Counted from the first letter of the stretch, positions 7,811-15,895 are shown. The stretch: 64,000 bases of DNA from Pseudomonas sp. MWU13-2100 (GCF_023242365.1 NZ_JALLIX010000006.1:1-64000), one strand, 5' to 3'. Numbers and translations are program-made. The notes: generated from the letters alone by a model not told the origin.

Positions 7811-7957
7811 ATGGCCACCACCAAAAAAATCGACAAGCCCTACAAGAAGCCCATCAGCAGTGAACTGACATACCTTGATGTACGTCAGGCCGCGCGTGAC
7901 GGACAAAAAGCCTTTCATGCCTTCATTACCACCGGCAAACTGCCCGTCACCAAGTAA
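7811..7957 (+). CDS. Small basic hypothetical protein, 48 residues
   Basis: A short ATG-initiated frame encodes a lysine-rich protein beginning MATTKKIDKPYKKPIS and ending FHAFITTGKLPVTK. It has no signal peptide or membrane segment. Codon choice and composition look protein-like, although the ribosome site (GGACAG) is poor. It could be a real small protein or the remnant of a longer one. No family was recognised. Confidence 0.4.
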   Translation: MATTKKIDKPYKKPISSELTYLDVRQAARDGQKAFHAFITTGKLPVTK

Positions 7958-8137
7958 GCCACGCACGCTCTCCAACCTTGTCAGCATCAATCGACACGTA
8001 GGACATTTCCTATAATCAATTAAGACCTGTAGCAAATAGCGGAATTGCTCTTTTTTTCAGTGTTTATCTGCCTTTATATCCGACGTCATCTTTCACACAT
8101 CAAGGATGTGAAGCGTGGCGCACGGATTCATCAATGA

Positions 8138-8473
8138 AACAACTATGATTTGTTGCAGGGGTTGCTGGGTTATAGCTCGATTGGCATCGGCAGCACCACC
8201 GCGGCCTGGGGACGGCATTTGAGTGGGGTTGAGGAAACCTTGAAAGACATAGAAAAACTGCATCAGCAGCACCTGAAAGGCGGCGCTTCGGCAAGGACCG
8301 AGTTCATCGCTCGGCGCCAAGTCCTGTTCCAGAAGCTGGACACCCAACTCCAGAGCGTCGGTCATTACGGCACCAGCTTGCGGCATAACAAATCGATCAA
8401 GAAGATGCTCGGCATTTCCACCCGACGCTATCTGCATCGCCAGGACAATTTGATTTATGAGGGGCGGTACTGA
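8138..8473 (+). pseudogene. Truncated C-terminal region of a large secreted-toxin-like protein (first copy)
   Basis: The frame (YDLLQGLLGYSSIGIGSTTA, then ARTEFIARRQVLFQKLDTQL and KKMLGISTRRYLH) has no proper start and follows an in-frame stop at 8135. It resembles the C-terminal part of large type VI secretion-type effectors (BTH_I2691/VasX-like), where a hydrophobic glycine-rich end normally follows. That glycine-rich end is found separately at 8912-9286. The stop overlaps the start of the next gene (TGATG), the usual toxin-immunity junction. The family assignment is from memory of such proteins. Confidence 0.5.
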
Positions 8474-8841
8474 TGATGACATTAAAAGCAGTGGGGGCTT
8501 TTCTGTCTCTGTTTCTATTATTCCTTGGTGTTGGCTTGTCAGCCTATGTCACGAAGGTCAAGCTGGATCTTGTTGAAGTCTACTTCAAAAATAACCCAAT
8601 GATGATTGGCCATTGCCGATGGTGGGGAGGCAACTCGTTCAAGGATCGTTCAATGAGGCAGGGATTGATAAGTATGATGATCATGTTCCCCAAAATGTTT
8701 ATCTGGCGCGGGCTCTTGACCCAACAAGAGGTCGATGCCATTCCGCTGCAACTCAAGCGATGGATCAAAGCCCCATTGTATTTTGAGATCCCTTTTTTTC
8801 TTGCCGCTATCGCATTCTGTATAGGGGAACAATTCCGGTGA
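8473..8841 (+). CDS. Putative membrane immunity protein, copy 1
   Basis: This 122-residue protein has an N-terminal membrane segment (about 5-27, VGAFLSLFLLFLGVGLSAYV), a loop with RWWGGNSFKDRSMRQG, and a hydrophobic C-terminal segment (IPFFLAAIAFCIGEQF). Its start overlaps the toxin fragment stop by one base. A homologue at 9283-9648 is nearly identical over its second half but diverges in the first. Small two-pass membrane proteins directly behind toxin genes usually protect against membrane-active toxins, so an immunity role is inferred. It looks intact although its toxin partner is broken. Confidence 0.55.
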   Translation: MMTLKAVGAFLSLFLLFLGVGLSAYVTKVKLDLVEVYFKNNPMMIGHCRWWGGNSFKDRSMRQGLISMMIMFPKMFIWRGLLTQQEVDAIPLQLKRWIKAPLYFEIPFFLAAIAFCIGEQFR

Positions 8842-8853
8842 GCGTTAAGCCCA
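8671..8853 (+). repeat. Direct repeat, first copy (183 bp)
   Basis: It matches 9478-9660 with only three mismatches by eye. It spans the second half of the immunity gene and the first codons of the following truncated gene. The sharp contrast with the diverged first half indicates recombination or gene conversion. Confidence 0.9.
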
Positions 8854-8945
8854 AAGCATGGCACATCAATGCAATTGCCGAGAGAATCGCCGACCCAGAT
8901 ATGCGCAGCGGATCAACAAGATTGCCAGTACCTCCCGATTTCTGA
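8838..8945 (+). pseudogene. Truncated start of the third gene of the toxin module (first copy)
   Basis: A GTG start overlapping the immunity gene stop (GTGA) opens a 35-codon frame, VSVKPKAWHINAIAERIADP, that stops at 8945. The same start (VSVKP.PWQI) follows the second immunity gene at 9645. The original gene was evidently longer and was cut when the second toxin tail was joined at about 8915. No family was recognised with confidence. Confidence 0.45.
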
Positions 8946-9286
8946 GCAAAGGCGGTTATGTGGGCATGGCGCTGGACGTGGGAGCGGCGGGGCTGGCGAT
9001 TCAAGAAGCCTGTTCGACCGGGCGAGAGGAGCAGTGCCGGAAGGCGCGCTATGTGGAAGGCGGGAAAGTAGCGGCCGGGATTACGGGATCTCACTTCGGA
9101 GGAAAGGTTGGCGCCTATGGAGGGCGCATTGTATGTGCCGTTGGATTGGGTGTTGTGTCGGGAGGTTGGGGTGCGTTGAGTTGCGGAATTATCGGTGGTG
9201 CCGTCGGCGGATATGTGGGAGGAACGTGGGGAGGAAAATTCGGAGAGTCAATAGGGGATCTGATGTATAAGTGGGAAGGCTTATGA
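8912..9286 (+). pseudogene. Glycine-rich toxin C-terminus (second copy)
   Basis: The frame reads INKIASTSRFLSKGGYVGMA and then CSTGREEQCRKARYVEGGKV, followed by a glycine-zipper-like stretch (GAYGGRIV, GIIGGAVGGYVGGTWGGKFG). This looks like the membrane-inserting end of a VasX-type toxin and appears to continue the fragment at 8138-8473. It has no credible own start: the ATG at 8858 gives an unrelated N-terminus from the truncated neighbour. Its stop overlaps the next immunity gene start (ATGA). Confidence 0.5.
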
Positions 9287-9648
9287 CTATTTATCCGCTA
9301 TTAGCCGTTTTTAGTATATTTTTCATGCTCTTTGGTATTGGCTTGTCAACCTATGTCGTCAATACAAAATTGGATCTGGTCGAGCCCTACTTCAATAATA
9401 ATGCAATGATAATCGGTGATCGCCGGTGGTGGGGCGGAAGCTCGTTCAAAGATCGCTCGATGAGACAAGGGGTGATCAGCATGATGATCATGTTCCCCAA
9501 AATGTTTATCTGGCGCGGGCTCTTGACCCAACAAGAGGTCGATGCCATTCCGCTGCAACTCAAGAGATGGATCAAAGCCCCATTGTATTTTGAGATCCCT
9601 TTTTTTCTTGCCGCTATCGCATTCTGTATAGGGGAACAATTCCAGTGA
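9283..9648 (+). CDS. Putative membrane immunity protein, copy 2
   Basis: This 121-residue paralogue of the protein at 8473-8841 starts MTIYPLLAVFSIFFMLFGIG at the ATG overlapping the toxin stop. Residues after about 60 are almost identical between the copies, while the first membrane segment and the following loop differ (for example VTKVKLDLVEVYFKNN versus VNTKLDLVEPYFNNN). If it is an immunity protein, the variable half would be expected to carry toxin specificity. It is the better preserved partner of the glycine-rich toxin end. Confidence 0.55.
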   Translation: MTIYPLLAVFSIFFMLFGIGLSTYVVNTKLDLVEPYFNNNAMIIGDRRWWGGSSFKDRSMRQGVISMMIMFPKMFIWRGLLTQQEVDAIPLQLKRWIKAPLYFEIPFFLAAIAFCIGEQFQ

Positions 9649-9660
9649 GCGTTAAGCCCA
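9478..9660 (+). repeat. Direct repeat, second copy (183 bp)
   Basis: Second copy of the segment at 8671-8853, offset by 807 bases, with three visible mismatches. After it the sequence departs at once into the promoter region of the ParD/ParE-type module, so the right-hand end of the old toxin module is lost here. Confidence 0.9.
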
Positions 9661-9732
9661 CCCCCTGGCAAATCACGAGGGCATCGCCAAACAGCTATCG
9701 ACAAGCGGTGAGCCGGCAGAAAGTAGATCGAT

Positions 9733-9760
9733 GGACAGCCCAGCACTCGGTGGCTATAGT
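9733..9760 (+). promoter_or_regulatory. Sigma-70-type promoter of the ParD/ParE module
   Basis: TGGACA and TATAGT are separated by 16 bases, 38 bases before the antitoxin ATG. The predicted start point falls inside the palindrome at 9759-9785. Confidence 0.6.
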
Positions 9761-9785
9761 AGCGCTAGGTATTACCTTTCGCTAC
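9759..9785. promoter_or_regulatory. Palindromic operator of the ParD/ParE module
   Basis: A 27-bp dyad centred on base 9772 has 11 of 13 positions paired: outer arms GTAGCG/CGCTAC and inner arms AGGTA/TACCT. It touches the -10 box and reaches the Shine-Dalgarno, a natural binding site for an autoregulating ribbon-helix-helix antitoxin. Confidence 0.7.
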
Positions 9786-9797
9786 AGGAGTGCCAGC

Positions 9798-10076
9798 ATG
9801 GCAACAGCAACCTCCATCAAGCTCGATGATGAGCTTAAAGGGCGCGTGCAGCATCTGGCCGAGGCTCGCCGCCGCACTTCGCACTGGATTATGCGCGAGG
9901 CTATCGCGCAGTACGTTGAGCGCGAGGAAAAGCATGAAGCGTTCCGGCAGGACACGCTGAAAGCATGGGAAGAGTTTCAAGCCACTGGCCTGCACGCGAC
10001 GACCGATGAAGTAGAGAAGTGGCTTTCGAGCTGGGGCACTGAAAATGAATTGCCTGCGCCCGTATGCCACAAGTGA
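9798..10076 (+). CDS. CopG/ParD-type ribbon-helix-helix antitoxin
   Basis: This 92-residue protein has an N-terminal ribbon-helix-helix (about 1-45, SIKLDDELKGRVQHLAEARR followed by SHWIMREAIAQYV) that binds DNA as a dimer. A C-terminal region (about 50-90) should wrap the toxin. The ATG at 9798 follows CAGGAG; the open frame upstream belongs to the truncated toxin-module gene. It overlaps the toxin gene by 13 bases. It should neutralise the ParE partner and repress the shared promoter through the palindrome just upstream. Confidence 0.85.
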   Translation: MATATSIKLDDELKGRVQHLAEARRRTSHWIMREAIAQYVEREEKHEAFRQDTLKAWEEFQATGLHATTDEVEKWLSSWGTENELPAPVCHK

Positions 10077-10357
10077 TCTTCGCCCCTGCCGCCATTCGGG
10101 ACATTCAACGGTTGCGGGAGTTCCTGCGTCCAAAGAACGCCGACGCCGCTGGTCGAGCAGGCACAGTAATCATGCAGAGCGTGCGGATGCTCGGAATTCA
10201 ACCACATATTGGCCGCCCGATTGAGGATCTGCCCGACGAGTACCGGGAATGGTTGATTGACTTCGGAGACAGCGGCTATGTAGCCCGCTACCATATCAAT
10301 GGCGATTTCGTCACGATCTTGACTGTTCGACACCAAAAGGAGCTTGGATACAAGTAA
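10064..10357 (+). CDS. RelE/ParE superfamily toxin
   Basis: This 97-residue protein has the ParE pattern: IFAPAAIRDIQRLREFL, then GRPIEDLPDEYREWLIDFG, then a terminal strand block YVARYHINGDFVTILTVRHQ. ParE toxins usually poison DNA gyrase and RelE toxins cleave mRNA. The presence of the RxxxxR-like end (TVRHQKELGY) and the RHH antitoxin favour the ParE type but do not prove it. It is translated in overlap with the antitoxin and closed by a strong terminator at 10403-10432. Confidence 0.85.
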   Translation: MPQVIFAPAAIRDIQRLREFLRPKNADAAGRAGTVIMQSVRMLGIQPHIGRPIEDLPDEYREWLIDFGDSGYVARYHINGDFVTILTVRHQKELGYK

Positions 10358-10402
10358 CTCACTCTGTGAGCCATGCAGGCTGGCTTTATGCCAGACCTGC
10401 GG

Positions 10403-10432
10403 AAAAACCGCCCTACCAAGGCGGTTTTTTTT
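10403..10432 (+). terminator. Terminator of the ParD/ParE module
   Basis: AAAACCGCC and GGCGGTTTT flank a seven-base loop and are followed by a run of eight T residues. Confidence 0.9.
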
Positions 10433-10756
10433 CGCCCCGACTTTCTGGAAAAAGGAGCCTCACGCCCCGTCGGGGACAACGCCTCGGTCAGCACTCATCT
10501 AGACTCAACAGGCGGTCGCAAAAAGAACCGCATACGTCGCTTTGGTGCAGGCGATTCAAAGGCCGCGTGGCAAGCTGGCTTTTATGCCCTGAAGAGGTGT
10601 GGCGAAGACCGCACCGGACCCAACAAGATACCCGCCCAGGGTGCCTGGCCAACGGCCTGAAATGCCACACTAGCGTGACGTGGCGTGAGTGCCGCAGCCG
10701 ACACTTTCGGACAACCGACAACCGCCTGGTTTGTCCGTGACCGTGAGGAATGCCGT
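10433..10756. other. Intergenic stretch before the formate dehydrogenase operon
   Basis: No gene was seen. Bases near 10568-10585 (AAGCTGGCTTTTATGCC) partly repeat the sequence at 10376-10391 near the ParE terminator, possibly a decayed duplication. The operon promoter must lie here, but no clear -35/-10 pair stands out. Confidence 0.4.
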
Positions 10757-11233
10757 ATGCCTGATGAGATGTTGCACCTGTCTATGGTCAATAACGTGCT
10801 GGAGCGCCACAAGGGCTCCCCCGGCGCACTATTGCCCATCCTTCATGAGATTCAGGCGGACATCGGCTACGTCCCCGATGCCACCGTCCCCGAGATTGCC
10901 CATGCGCTCAACCTGAGTCAGGCCGAGGTACGCGGGGTGATCAGCTTCTACCACGACTTCCGTAGCGCGCCTGCGGCCCGGCATATCCTGCGCCTGTGCC
11001 GCGCCGAATCCTGCCAGAGCCGCGGCGCCGAGCAACTCGCCGCACAGTTGCGCGAGCGCCTGCAACTGGATGACCACGGCAGCAGCGCCGACGGCAACAT
11101 CAGTCTGCGCCCGGTGTATTGCCTCGGTGCCTGCGCCTGCTCGCCGGCCCTGGAGCTGGATGGCCAGGTGCATGCGCGACTCAGCGCCGAACGCCTGGAT
11201 GCCCTGCTTGATACCTGCCGGGAGGACGCATGA
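10757..11233 (+). CDS. fdsG: NAD-dependent formate dehydrogenase gamma subunit
   Basis: This 158-residue NuoE-like protein has a four-helix N-terminus (SPGALLPILHEIQADIGYVP) and a thioredoxin-like [2Fe-2S] domain with ligands C81, C86, C122 and C126 (CRAESC and CLGAC). It is the small electron-transfer subunit of the soluble cytoplasmic enzyme that oxidises formate to CO2 with NAD+. The ATG at 10757 has GAGGA eight bases upstream. It overlaps fdsB by four bases and heads a four-gene operon. Confidence 0.92.
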   Translation: MPDEMLHLSMVNNVLERHKGSPGALLPILHEIQADIGYVPDATVPEIAHALNLSQAEVRGVISFYHDFRSAPAARHILRLCRAESCQSRGAEQLAAQLRERLQLDDHGSSADGNISLRPVYCLGACACSPALELDGQVHARLSAERLDALLDTCREDA

Positions 11234-12792
11234 TGCCGAGCCTCTATCTCCCCGCAGACTCCCTTGCCCGTGCCGTGGGTGCCGATGAGGTCGCCGTGGC
11301 CCTGGCCACCCAGGCCGGCGAACGCAACCTGCCGCTGGATCTGCAACGCACCAGTTCCCGTGGCCTGTACTGGCTGGAACCGCTGCTGGAAATCGACAGC
11401 CCGCAGGGCCGTATCGGCTTCGGCCCACTCACCGTTGCCGATGTACCGTCGCTGCTCGATGCGCTGCAAGGCGATCCGTCCGCTCATCCGCTGGCCCTGG
11501 GCCCGGTGGAGCAACTGCCTTACCTGAAGACACAACAACGCCTGCTGTTTGCCCGCGCCGGCATCACCCGCCCATTGTCTCTTGAGGATTACCGCGCCCA
11601 CGGCGGCTTCGAGGGCTTGACCCAGGCCATCGCCCTGGGCGGCGAACAGACCGCCAGCGCCGTGTTCGATTCCGGCCTGCGTGGTCGTGGCGGCGCGGCC
11701 TTCCCCGCCGGGATCAAATGGCGCACGGTGCGCAGCGCCCAGGCGGCGCAGAAATACATTGTCTGCAACGCCGACGAAGGCGACTCCGGCACCTTCGCCG
11801 ACCGTATGCTGATGGAGGGCGACCCGTTCCTGCTGATCGAAGGCATGGCCATTGCCGGTATCAGCGTCGGTGCCAGCTACGGCTACATCTATGTGCGCTC
11901 GGAATATCCACAGGCCGTCGCCACCCTGCGCGAGGCCCTGGAGATCGCCCGCGCCGCCGGTTACCTCGGCGCCAATGTCGGCGGTAGCGGCCTGGCCTTC
12001 GACATGGAAGTGCGCGTCGGTGCCGGCGCCTACATCTGTGGCGAGGAAACCGCGCTGCTGGACTCCCTCGAAGGCAAGCGCGGGATCGTCCGCGCCAAGC
12101 CGCCGATCCCCGCCCTGAAGGGCCTGTTCGGCCTGCCGACCCTGGTGCACAACGTGCTGACCCTGGCCTCGGTGCCACTGATCCTGGCCAAGGGCGCGCC
12201 GTTCTATCGCGATTACGGCATGGGCCGCTCCCTGGGCACCATGCCCTTCCAGCTGGCGGGCAATATTCGTCACGGCGGCCTGGTGGAACGCGCCTTCGGC
12301 CTGACCCTGCGAGAACTGGTGGAAGACTACGGCGGCGGTACCGCCAGTGGCCGGCCGCTGAAGGCCGCCCAAGTCGGCGGCCCCCTCGGCGCCTGGGTGC
12401 CACCCAGCCAATTCGACACCCCGCTGGATTACGAAGCCTTCGCCGCCATCGGCGCCATGCTCGGTCACGGTGGTGTGGTGGTAGCCGACGACAGCCTGGA
12501 CATGGCCCGCATGGCGCGTTTCGCCCTGCAGTTCTGCGCCGAGGAATCCTGCGGCAAATGCACGCCCTGCCGTATCGGCTCGACCCGCGGCGTGGAGGTG
12601 ATCGACCGCCTGCTGGCCGCACCGGACCAGAACGCTCGCGATACCCAGGCACTCATCCTCAAGGACCTGTGCGACACCCTGCAATACGGTTCGCTCTGCG
12701 CACTGGGCGGCATGACCTCCTATCCGGTAGCCAGCGCCCTCAAGTACTTCCCCGCCGACTTCGGTCTGCAATCCTCGGAGGCCGAGCAATGA
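11230..12792 (+). CDS. fdsB: NAD-dependent formate dehydrogenase beta subunit (flavoprotein)
   Basis: This 520-residue NuoF-like protein carries FMN and NADH sites: GLRGRGGAAFPAGIKW at 149-164, the NADEGDSGTFADR segment near 180-192 and GAGAYICGEETALL near 264-277. A [4Fe-4S] cluster is bound by C441, C444 and C447 (ESCGKCTPCR) with C490. It passes electrons from the alpha subunit to NAD+. The extra N-terminal ~105 residues are as expected for the Fds-type subunit. It overlaps its neighbours by four bases on both sides (ATGA). Confidence 0.93.
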   Translation: MMPSLYLPADSLARAVGADEVAVALATQAGERNLPLDLQRTSSRGLYWLEPLLEIDSPQGRIGFGPLTVADVPSLLDALQGDPSAHPLALGPVEQLPYLKTQQRLLFARAGITRPLSLEDYRAHGGFEGLTQAIALGGEQTASAVFDSGLRGRGGAAFPAGIKWRTVRSAQAAQKYIVCNADEGDSGTFADRMLMEGDPFLLIEGMAIAGISVGASYGYIYVRSEYPQAVATLREALEIARAAGYLGANVGGSGLAFDMEVRVGAGAYICGEETALLDSLEGKRGIVRAKPPIPALKGLFGLPTLVHNVLTLASVPLILAKGAPFYRDYGMGRSLGTMPFQLAGNIRHGGLVERAFGLTLRELVEDYGGGTASGRPLKAAQVGGPLGAWVPPSQFDTPLDYEAFAAIGAMLGHGGVVVADDSLDMARMARFALQFCAEESCGKCTPCRIGSTRGVEVIDRLLAAPDQNARDTQALILKDLCDTLQYGSLCALGGMTSYPVASALKYFPADFGLQSSEAEQ

Positions 12793-15677
12793 TCACTCTC
12801 TTCGACCCGAATACCGATATCGACCTCGGCACCCCGGCCCGCGACAGCCAGGTACAGGTCACCCTGAACATCGACGGCCGCAGCATCAGCGTGCCCGAAG
12901 GCACCTCGGTGATGCGCGCCGCCGCGCTGCTGGGCACCACCATTCCGAAACTCTGCGCCACCGACAGCCTGGAAGCCTTCGGCTCCTGCCGCATGTGCCT
13001 GGTGGAGATCGACGGCATGCGCGGCTACCCGGCGTCCTGCACCACGCCGGTCAGCGAAGGCATGAGCGTGCACACGCAGACGCCGAAGCTCGCCACCCTG
13101 CGCCGCAATGTCATGGAGCTGTATATCTCCGATCACCCGCTGGACTGCCTGACCTGCTCGGCCAACGGCAACTGCGAACTGCAGACCGTCGCCGGCCAGG
13201 TCGGGCTGCGGGAAGTGCGCTACGGCTATGAAGGTGAAAATCACCTGGCCGAGCAGAAGGACACCTCCAACCCCTACTTCGACTACGATCCGAGCAAGTG
13301 CATCGTCTGCAACCGCTGTGTACGCGCCTGTGAAGAAACCCAGGGCACCTTTGCCCTGACCATCACCGGACGCGGCTTCGAATCGCGGGTCGCGGCCGCC
13401 GGCGGCGAGAACTTCCTCGACTCGGAATGCGTGTCCTGCGGCGCCTGTGTGCAAGCCTGCCCCACCGCGACCCTGATGGAAAAAAGCGTGGTCGAACTGG
13501 GGCAGCCCGAGCGCGCCGTGATCACTACCTGCGCCTATTGCGGTGTGGGCTGCTCGTTCCGCGCCGAAATGAAAGGCGACAAGCTGGTGCGCATGGTCCC
13601 CGACAAGAACGGCCAGGCCAACCACGGCCATTCCTGCGTCAAGGGACGCTTTGCCTGGGGCTATGCCAGCCACCCGGATCGCATCACCAAGCCGATGATC
13701 CGCAAGCACATCAACGATCCTTGGCAGGAAGTCAGCTGGGATGAAGCGGTGACCTACGCCGCCAGCGAGTTCCGCCGCCTGCAGCAGAAGTACGGGCGCG
13801 ACTCCATCGGCGGCATCACCTCCAGCCGCTGCACCAACGAAGAAACCTATCTGGTGCAAAAACTGGTACGGGCCGCCTTCGGCAACAACAACGTCGACAC
13901 CTGCGCCAGGGTCTGCCACTCGCCGACCGGCTATGGCCTGAAACAAACCCTGGGCGAGTCCGCCGGTACCCAGAGTTTCGACTCGGTGATGCAGGCCGAC
14001 GTGATCCTGGTGATCGGTGCCAACCCCAGCGACGCCCACCCGGTGTTCGCCTCCCAACTCAAACGCCGCCTGCGTGAAGGCGCGCGACTGATCGTCATCG
14101 ACCCACGGCGCATCGACCTGGTGGACGCGGTGCATGGCCGCGCCGAGCTGCACCTGGCCCTGCGCCCGGGCACCAACGTCGCCATGCTCAACGCCCTGGC
14201 CCACGTCATCGTCACCGAAGGGCTGCTCGACCAGGCCTTTATCGACGCCCGCTGCGAGGGCAGCGATTTCGCCCACTGGAGCGAGTTCGTCAGCCGCGCG
14301 GAAAACTCGCCGGAAGTGCTTGGCGCGATCTGTGGCGTCGCCGCGGCCGATATCCGGTCCGCCGCCCGCCTGTATGCCGGCGGCAATAATGCGGCGATCT
14401 ACTACGGCCTCGGCGTCACCGAGCACAGCCAAGGCAGCACCGCGGTCATGGGCATCGCCAACCTGGCCATGGCCACCGGCAATATCGGCCGCGAAGGCGT
14501 CGGCGTGAATCCGCTGCGTGGGCAGAACAACGTGCAGGGTTCCTGCGACATGGGCTCGTTCCCCCACGAACTGCCCGGCTACCGGCACATCTCCAATGAA
14601 GTGGTACGGGCGCAGTTCGAACAAGCCTGGCACGTCAGCCTGCAACCCGATCCGGGGCTGCGCATCCCCAACATGTTCGAGGCCGCCCTCAGCGGCAGCT
14701 TCAAGGGCCTGTATTGCCAGGGCGAAGACATCGCCCAGAGCGACCCCAATACCCAGCACGTCACGGCCGCTCTATCGGCGATGGAATGCATCGTGGTGCA
14801 GGACATTTTCCTCAACGAAACCGCCAAGTTCGCCCATGTGTTCCTGCCGGGCAGTTCGTTCCTGGAAAAGGACGGCACCTTCACCAACGCCGAGCGGCGC
14901 ATCTCGCGGGTACGCAAGGTCATGGAACCGCTGGGCGGCAAGGCCGACTGGGAAGGTACGGTGGCCCTGGCCAACGCCCTGGGTTACCCCATGCACTACA
15001 AGCACCCGTCGGAAATCATGGATGAAATCGCCAGCCTGACGCCGACCTTCACCAATGTCAGCTACGCCGCGCTGGATAGCCATGGCAGCCTGCAATGGCC
15101 GTGCAACGCCGAGGCACCGGATGGCACGCCGACCATGCACATCGAGGAATTCGTGCGCGGCAAGGGTCGCTTCATGCTCACCGGCTATATCCCCACCGAG
15201 GAGAAGGTCAACAATCGCTATCCGCTGCTGCTGACCACCGGGCGCATCCTCAGCCAGTACAACGTCGGCGCCCAGACCCGGCGTACCGAGAACGTCGCCT
15301 GGCACGACGAAGACCGCCTGGAAATCCACCCGAGCGACGCCGAGAGCCGTGGCATCAACGAAGGCGACTGGGTCGGCATCGGCAGCCGCGCCGGACAGAC
15401 CGTACTGCGCGCGCGGGTCACCGAACGGGTCGCCCCGGGCGTGGTGTACACCACCTTCCACTTCCCTGAGTCGGGGGCCAACGTTATCACCACCGACAAC
15501 TCCGACTGGGCCACCAACTGTCCGGAGTACAAGGTCACCGCTGTGGAGGTCAGCCGCGTCTACCACCCGTCCGAGTGGCAGAAACGCTATCAGGAATTCA
15601 GCGACGAACAACAACGCCTGCTCGACGAGCGCCGCCATGAACGCGGCGCCGGAGCCAAAGCCGAGGTGCGCCGATGA
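12789..15677 (+). CDS. fdsA: NAD-dependent formate dehydrogenase alpha subunit (molybdenum/tungsten)
   Basis: This 962-residue catalytic subunit starts with an NuoG-like [2Fe-2S] domain (CRMCLVEI and related cysteines). A His/Cys-rich segment (HPLDCLTCSANGNCELQ) and two [4Fe-4S] motifs (CIVCNRCVRACEE and CVSCGACVQACPT) follow. The molybdopterin domain has its own cluster, CAYCGVGCSF. The active-site cysteine is C376 next to H377 in ARVCHSPT, aligned with selenocysteine in E. coli FdhF. So this is the cysteine form. The frame is open upstream, but the ATG at 12789 overlapping the fdsB stop is the clear start. Confidence 0.94.
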   Translation: MITLFDPNTDIDLGTPARDSQVQVTLNIDGRSISVPEGTSVMRAAALLGTTIPKLCATDSLEAFGSCRMCLVEIDGMRGYPASCTTPVSEGMSVHTQTPKLATLRRNVMELYISDHPLDCLTCSANGNCELQTVAGQVGLREVRYGYEGENHLAEQKDTSNPYFDYDPSKCIVCNRCVRACEETQGTFALTITGRGFESRVAAAGGENFLDSECVSCGACVQACPTATLMEKSVVELGQPERAVITTCAYCGVGCSFRAEMKGDKLVRMVPDKNGQANHGHSCVKGRFAWGYASHPDRITKPMIRKHINDPWQEVSWDEAVTYAASEFRRLQQKYGRDSIGGITSSRCTNEETYLVQKLVRAAFGNNNVDTCARVCHSPTGYGLKQTLGESAGTQSFDSVMQADVILVIGANPSDAHPVFASQLKRRLREGARLIVIDPRRIDLVDAVHGRAELHLALRPGTNVAMLNALAHVIVTEGLLDQAFIDARCEGSDFAHWSEFVSRAENSPEVLGAICGVAAADIRSAARLYAGGNNAAIYYGLGVTEHSQGSTAVMGIANLAMATGNIGREGVGVNPLRGQNNVQGSCDMGSFPHELPGYRHISNEVVRAQFEQAWHVSLQPDPGLRIPNMFEAALSGSFKGLYCQGEDIAQSDPNTQHVTAALSAMECIVVQDIFLNETAKFAHVFLPGSSFLEKDGTFTNAERRISRVRKVMEPLGGKADWEGTVALANALGYPMHYKHPSEIMDEIASLTPTFTNVSYAALDSHGSLQWPCNAEAPDGTPTMHIEEFVRGKGRFMLTGYIPTEEKVNNRYPLLLTTGRILSQYNVGAQTRRTENVAWHDEDRLEIHPSDAESRGINEGDWVGIGSRAGQTVLRARVTERVAPGVVYTTFHFPESGANVITTDNSDWATNCPEYKVTAVEVSRVYHPSEWQKRYQEFSDEQQRLLDERRHERGAGAKAEVRR

Positions 15678-15895
15678 GTACTGAAAACCTGATCAAGATG
15701 GCCAACCAGATCGCCCAGTACTTCGCCACCGAACCGGACCAGCAACAGGCCGTGCTCGGTGTGCGTAATCATCTGCAGTTGTTCTGGACGCCCGGCATGC
15801 GCAAGGAGTTGCTCGCCTGGCAGACCGAGCATCAGGGGGCGGACTTGCACCCGCTGGCGCAGGCGGCGGTCAGTGGGGCGGGGTGGGAGGCTTAG
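15674..15895 (+). CDS. fdsD: Formate dehydrogenase delta subunit
   Basis: This small 73-residue protein (LIKMANQIAQYF, then HLQLFWTPGMRKELLAW) matches the FdsD family, needed for assembly or stability of the Fds complex. It overlaps the fdsA stop by four bases. In Cupriavidus an fdsC gene (an FdhD-like sulfurtransferase chaperone) precedes fdsD; here none is present, so the chaperone must be encoded elsewhere. The operon appears to end here. Confidence 0.88.
   Translation: MSTENLIKMANQIAQYFATEPDQQQAVLGVRNHLQLFWTPGMRKELLAWQTEHQGADLHPLAQAAVSGAGWEA

Noticed and set aside
12558..12788. Extended start for fdsA
   Set aside because: The added residues are out-of-frame fdsB sequence; the ATG at 12789 overlaps the fdsB stop exactly like the other operon junctions.
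10948..14759. Very long open frames on the minus strand opposite fdsG/B/A (613 and 679 codons)
   Set aside because: They lie antisense to clearly assigned genes, have Gly/Ala/Val/His-rich translations with no domain, and arise from GC-rich third positions.
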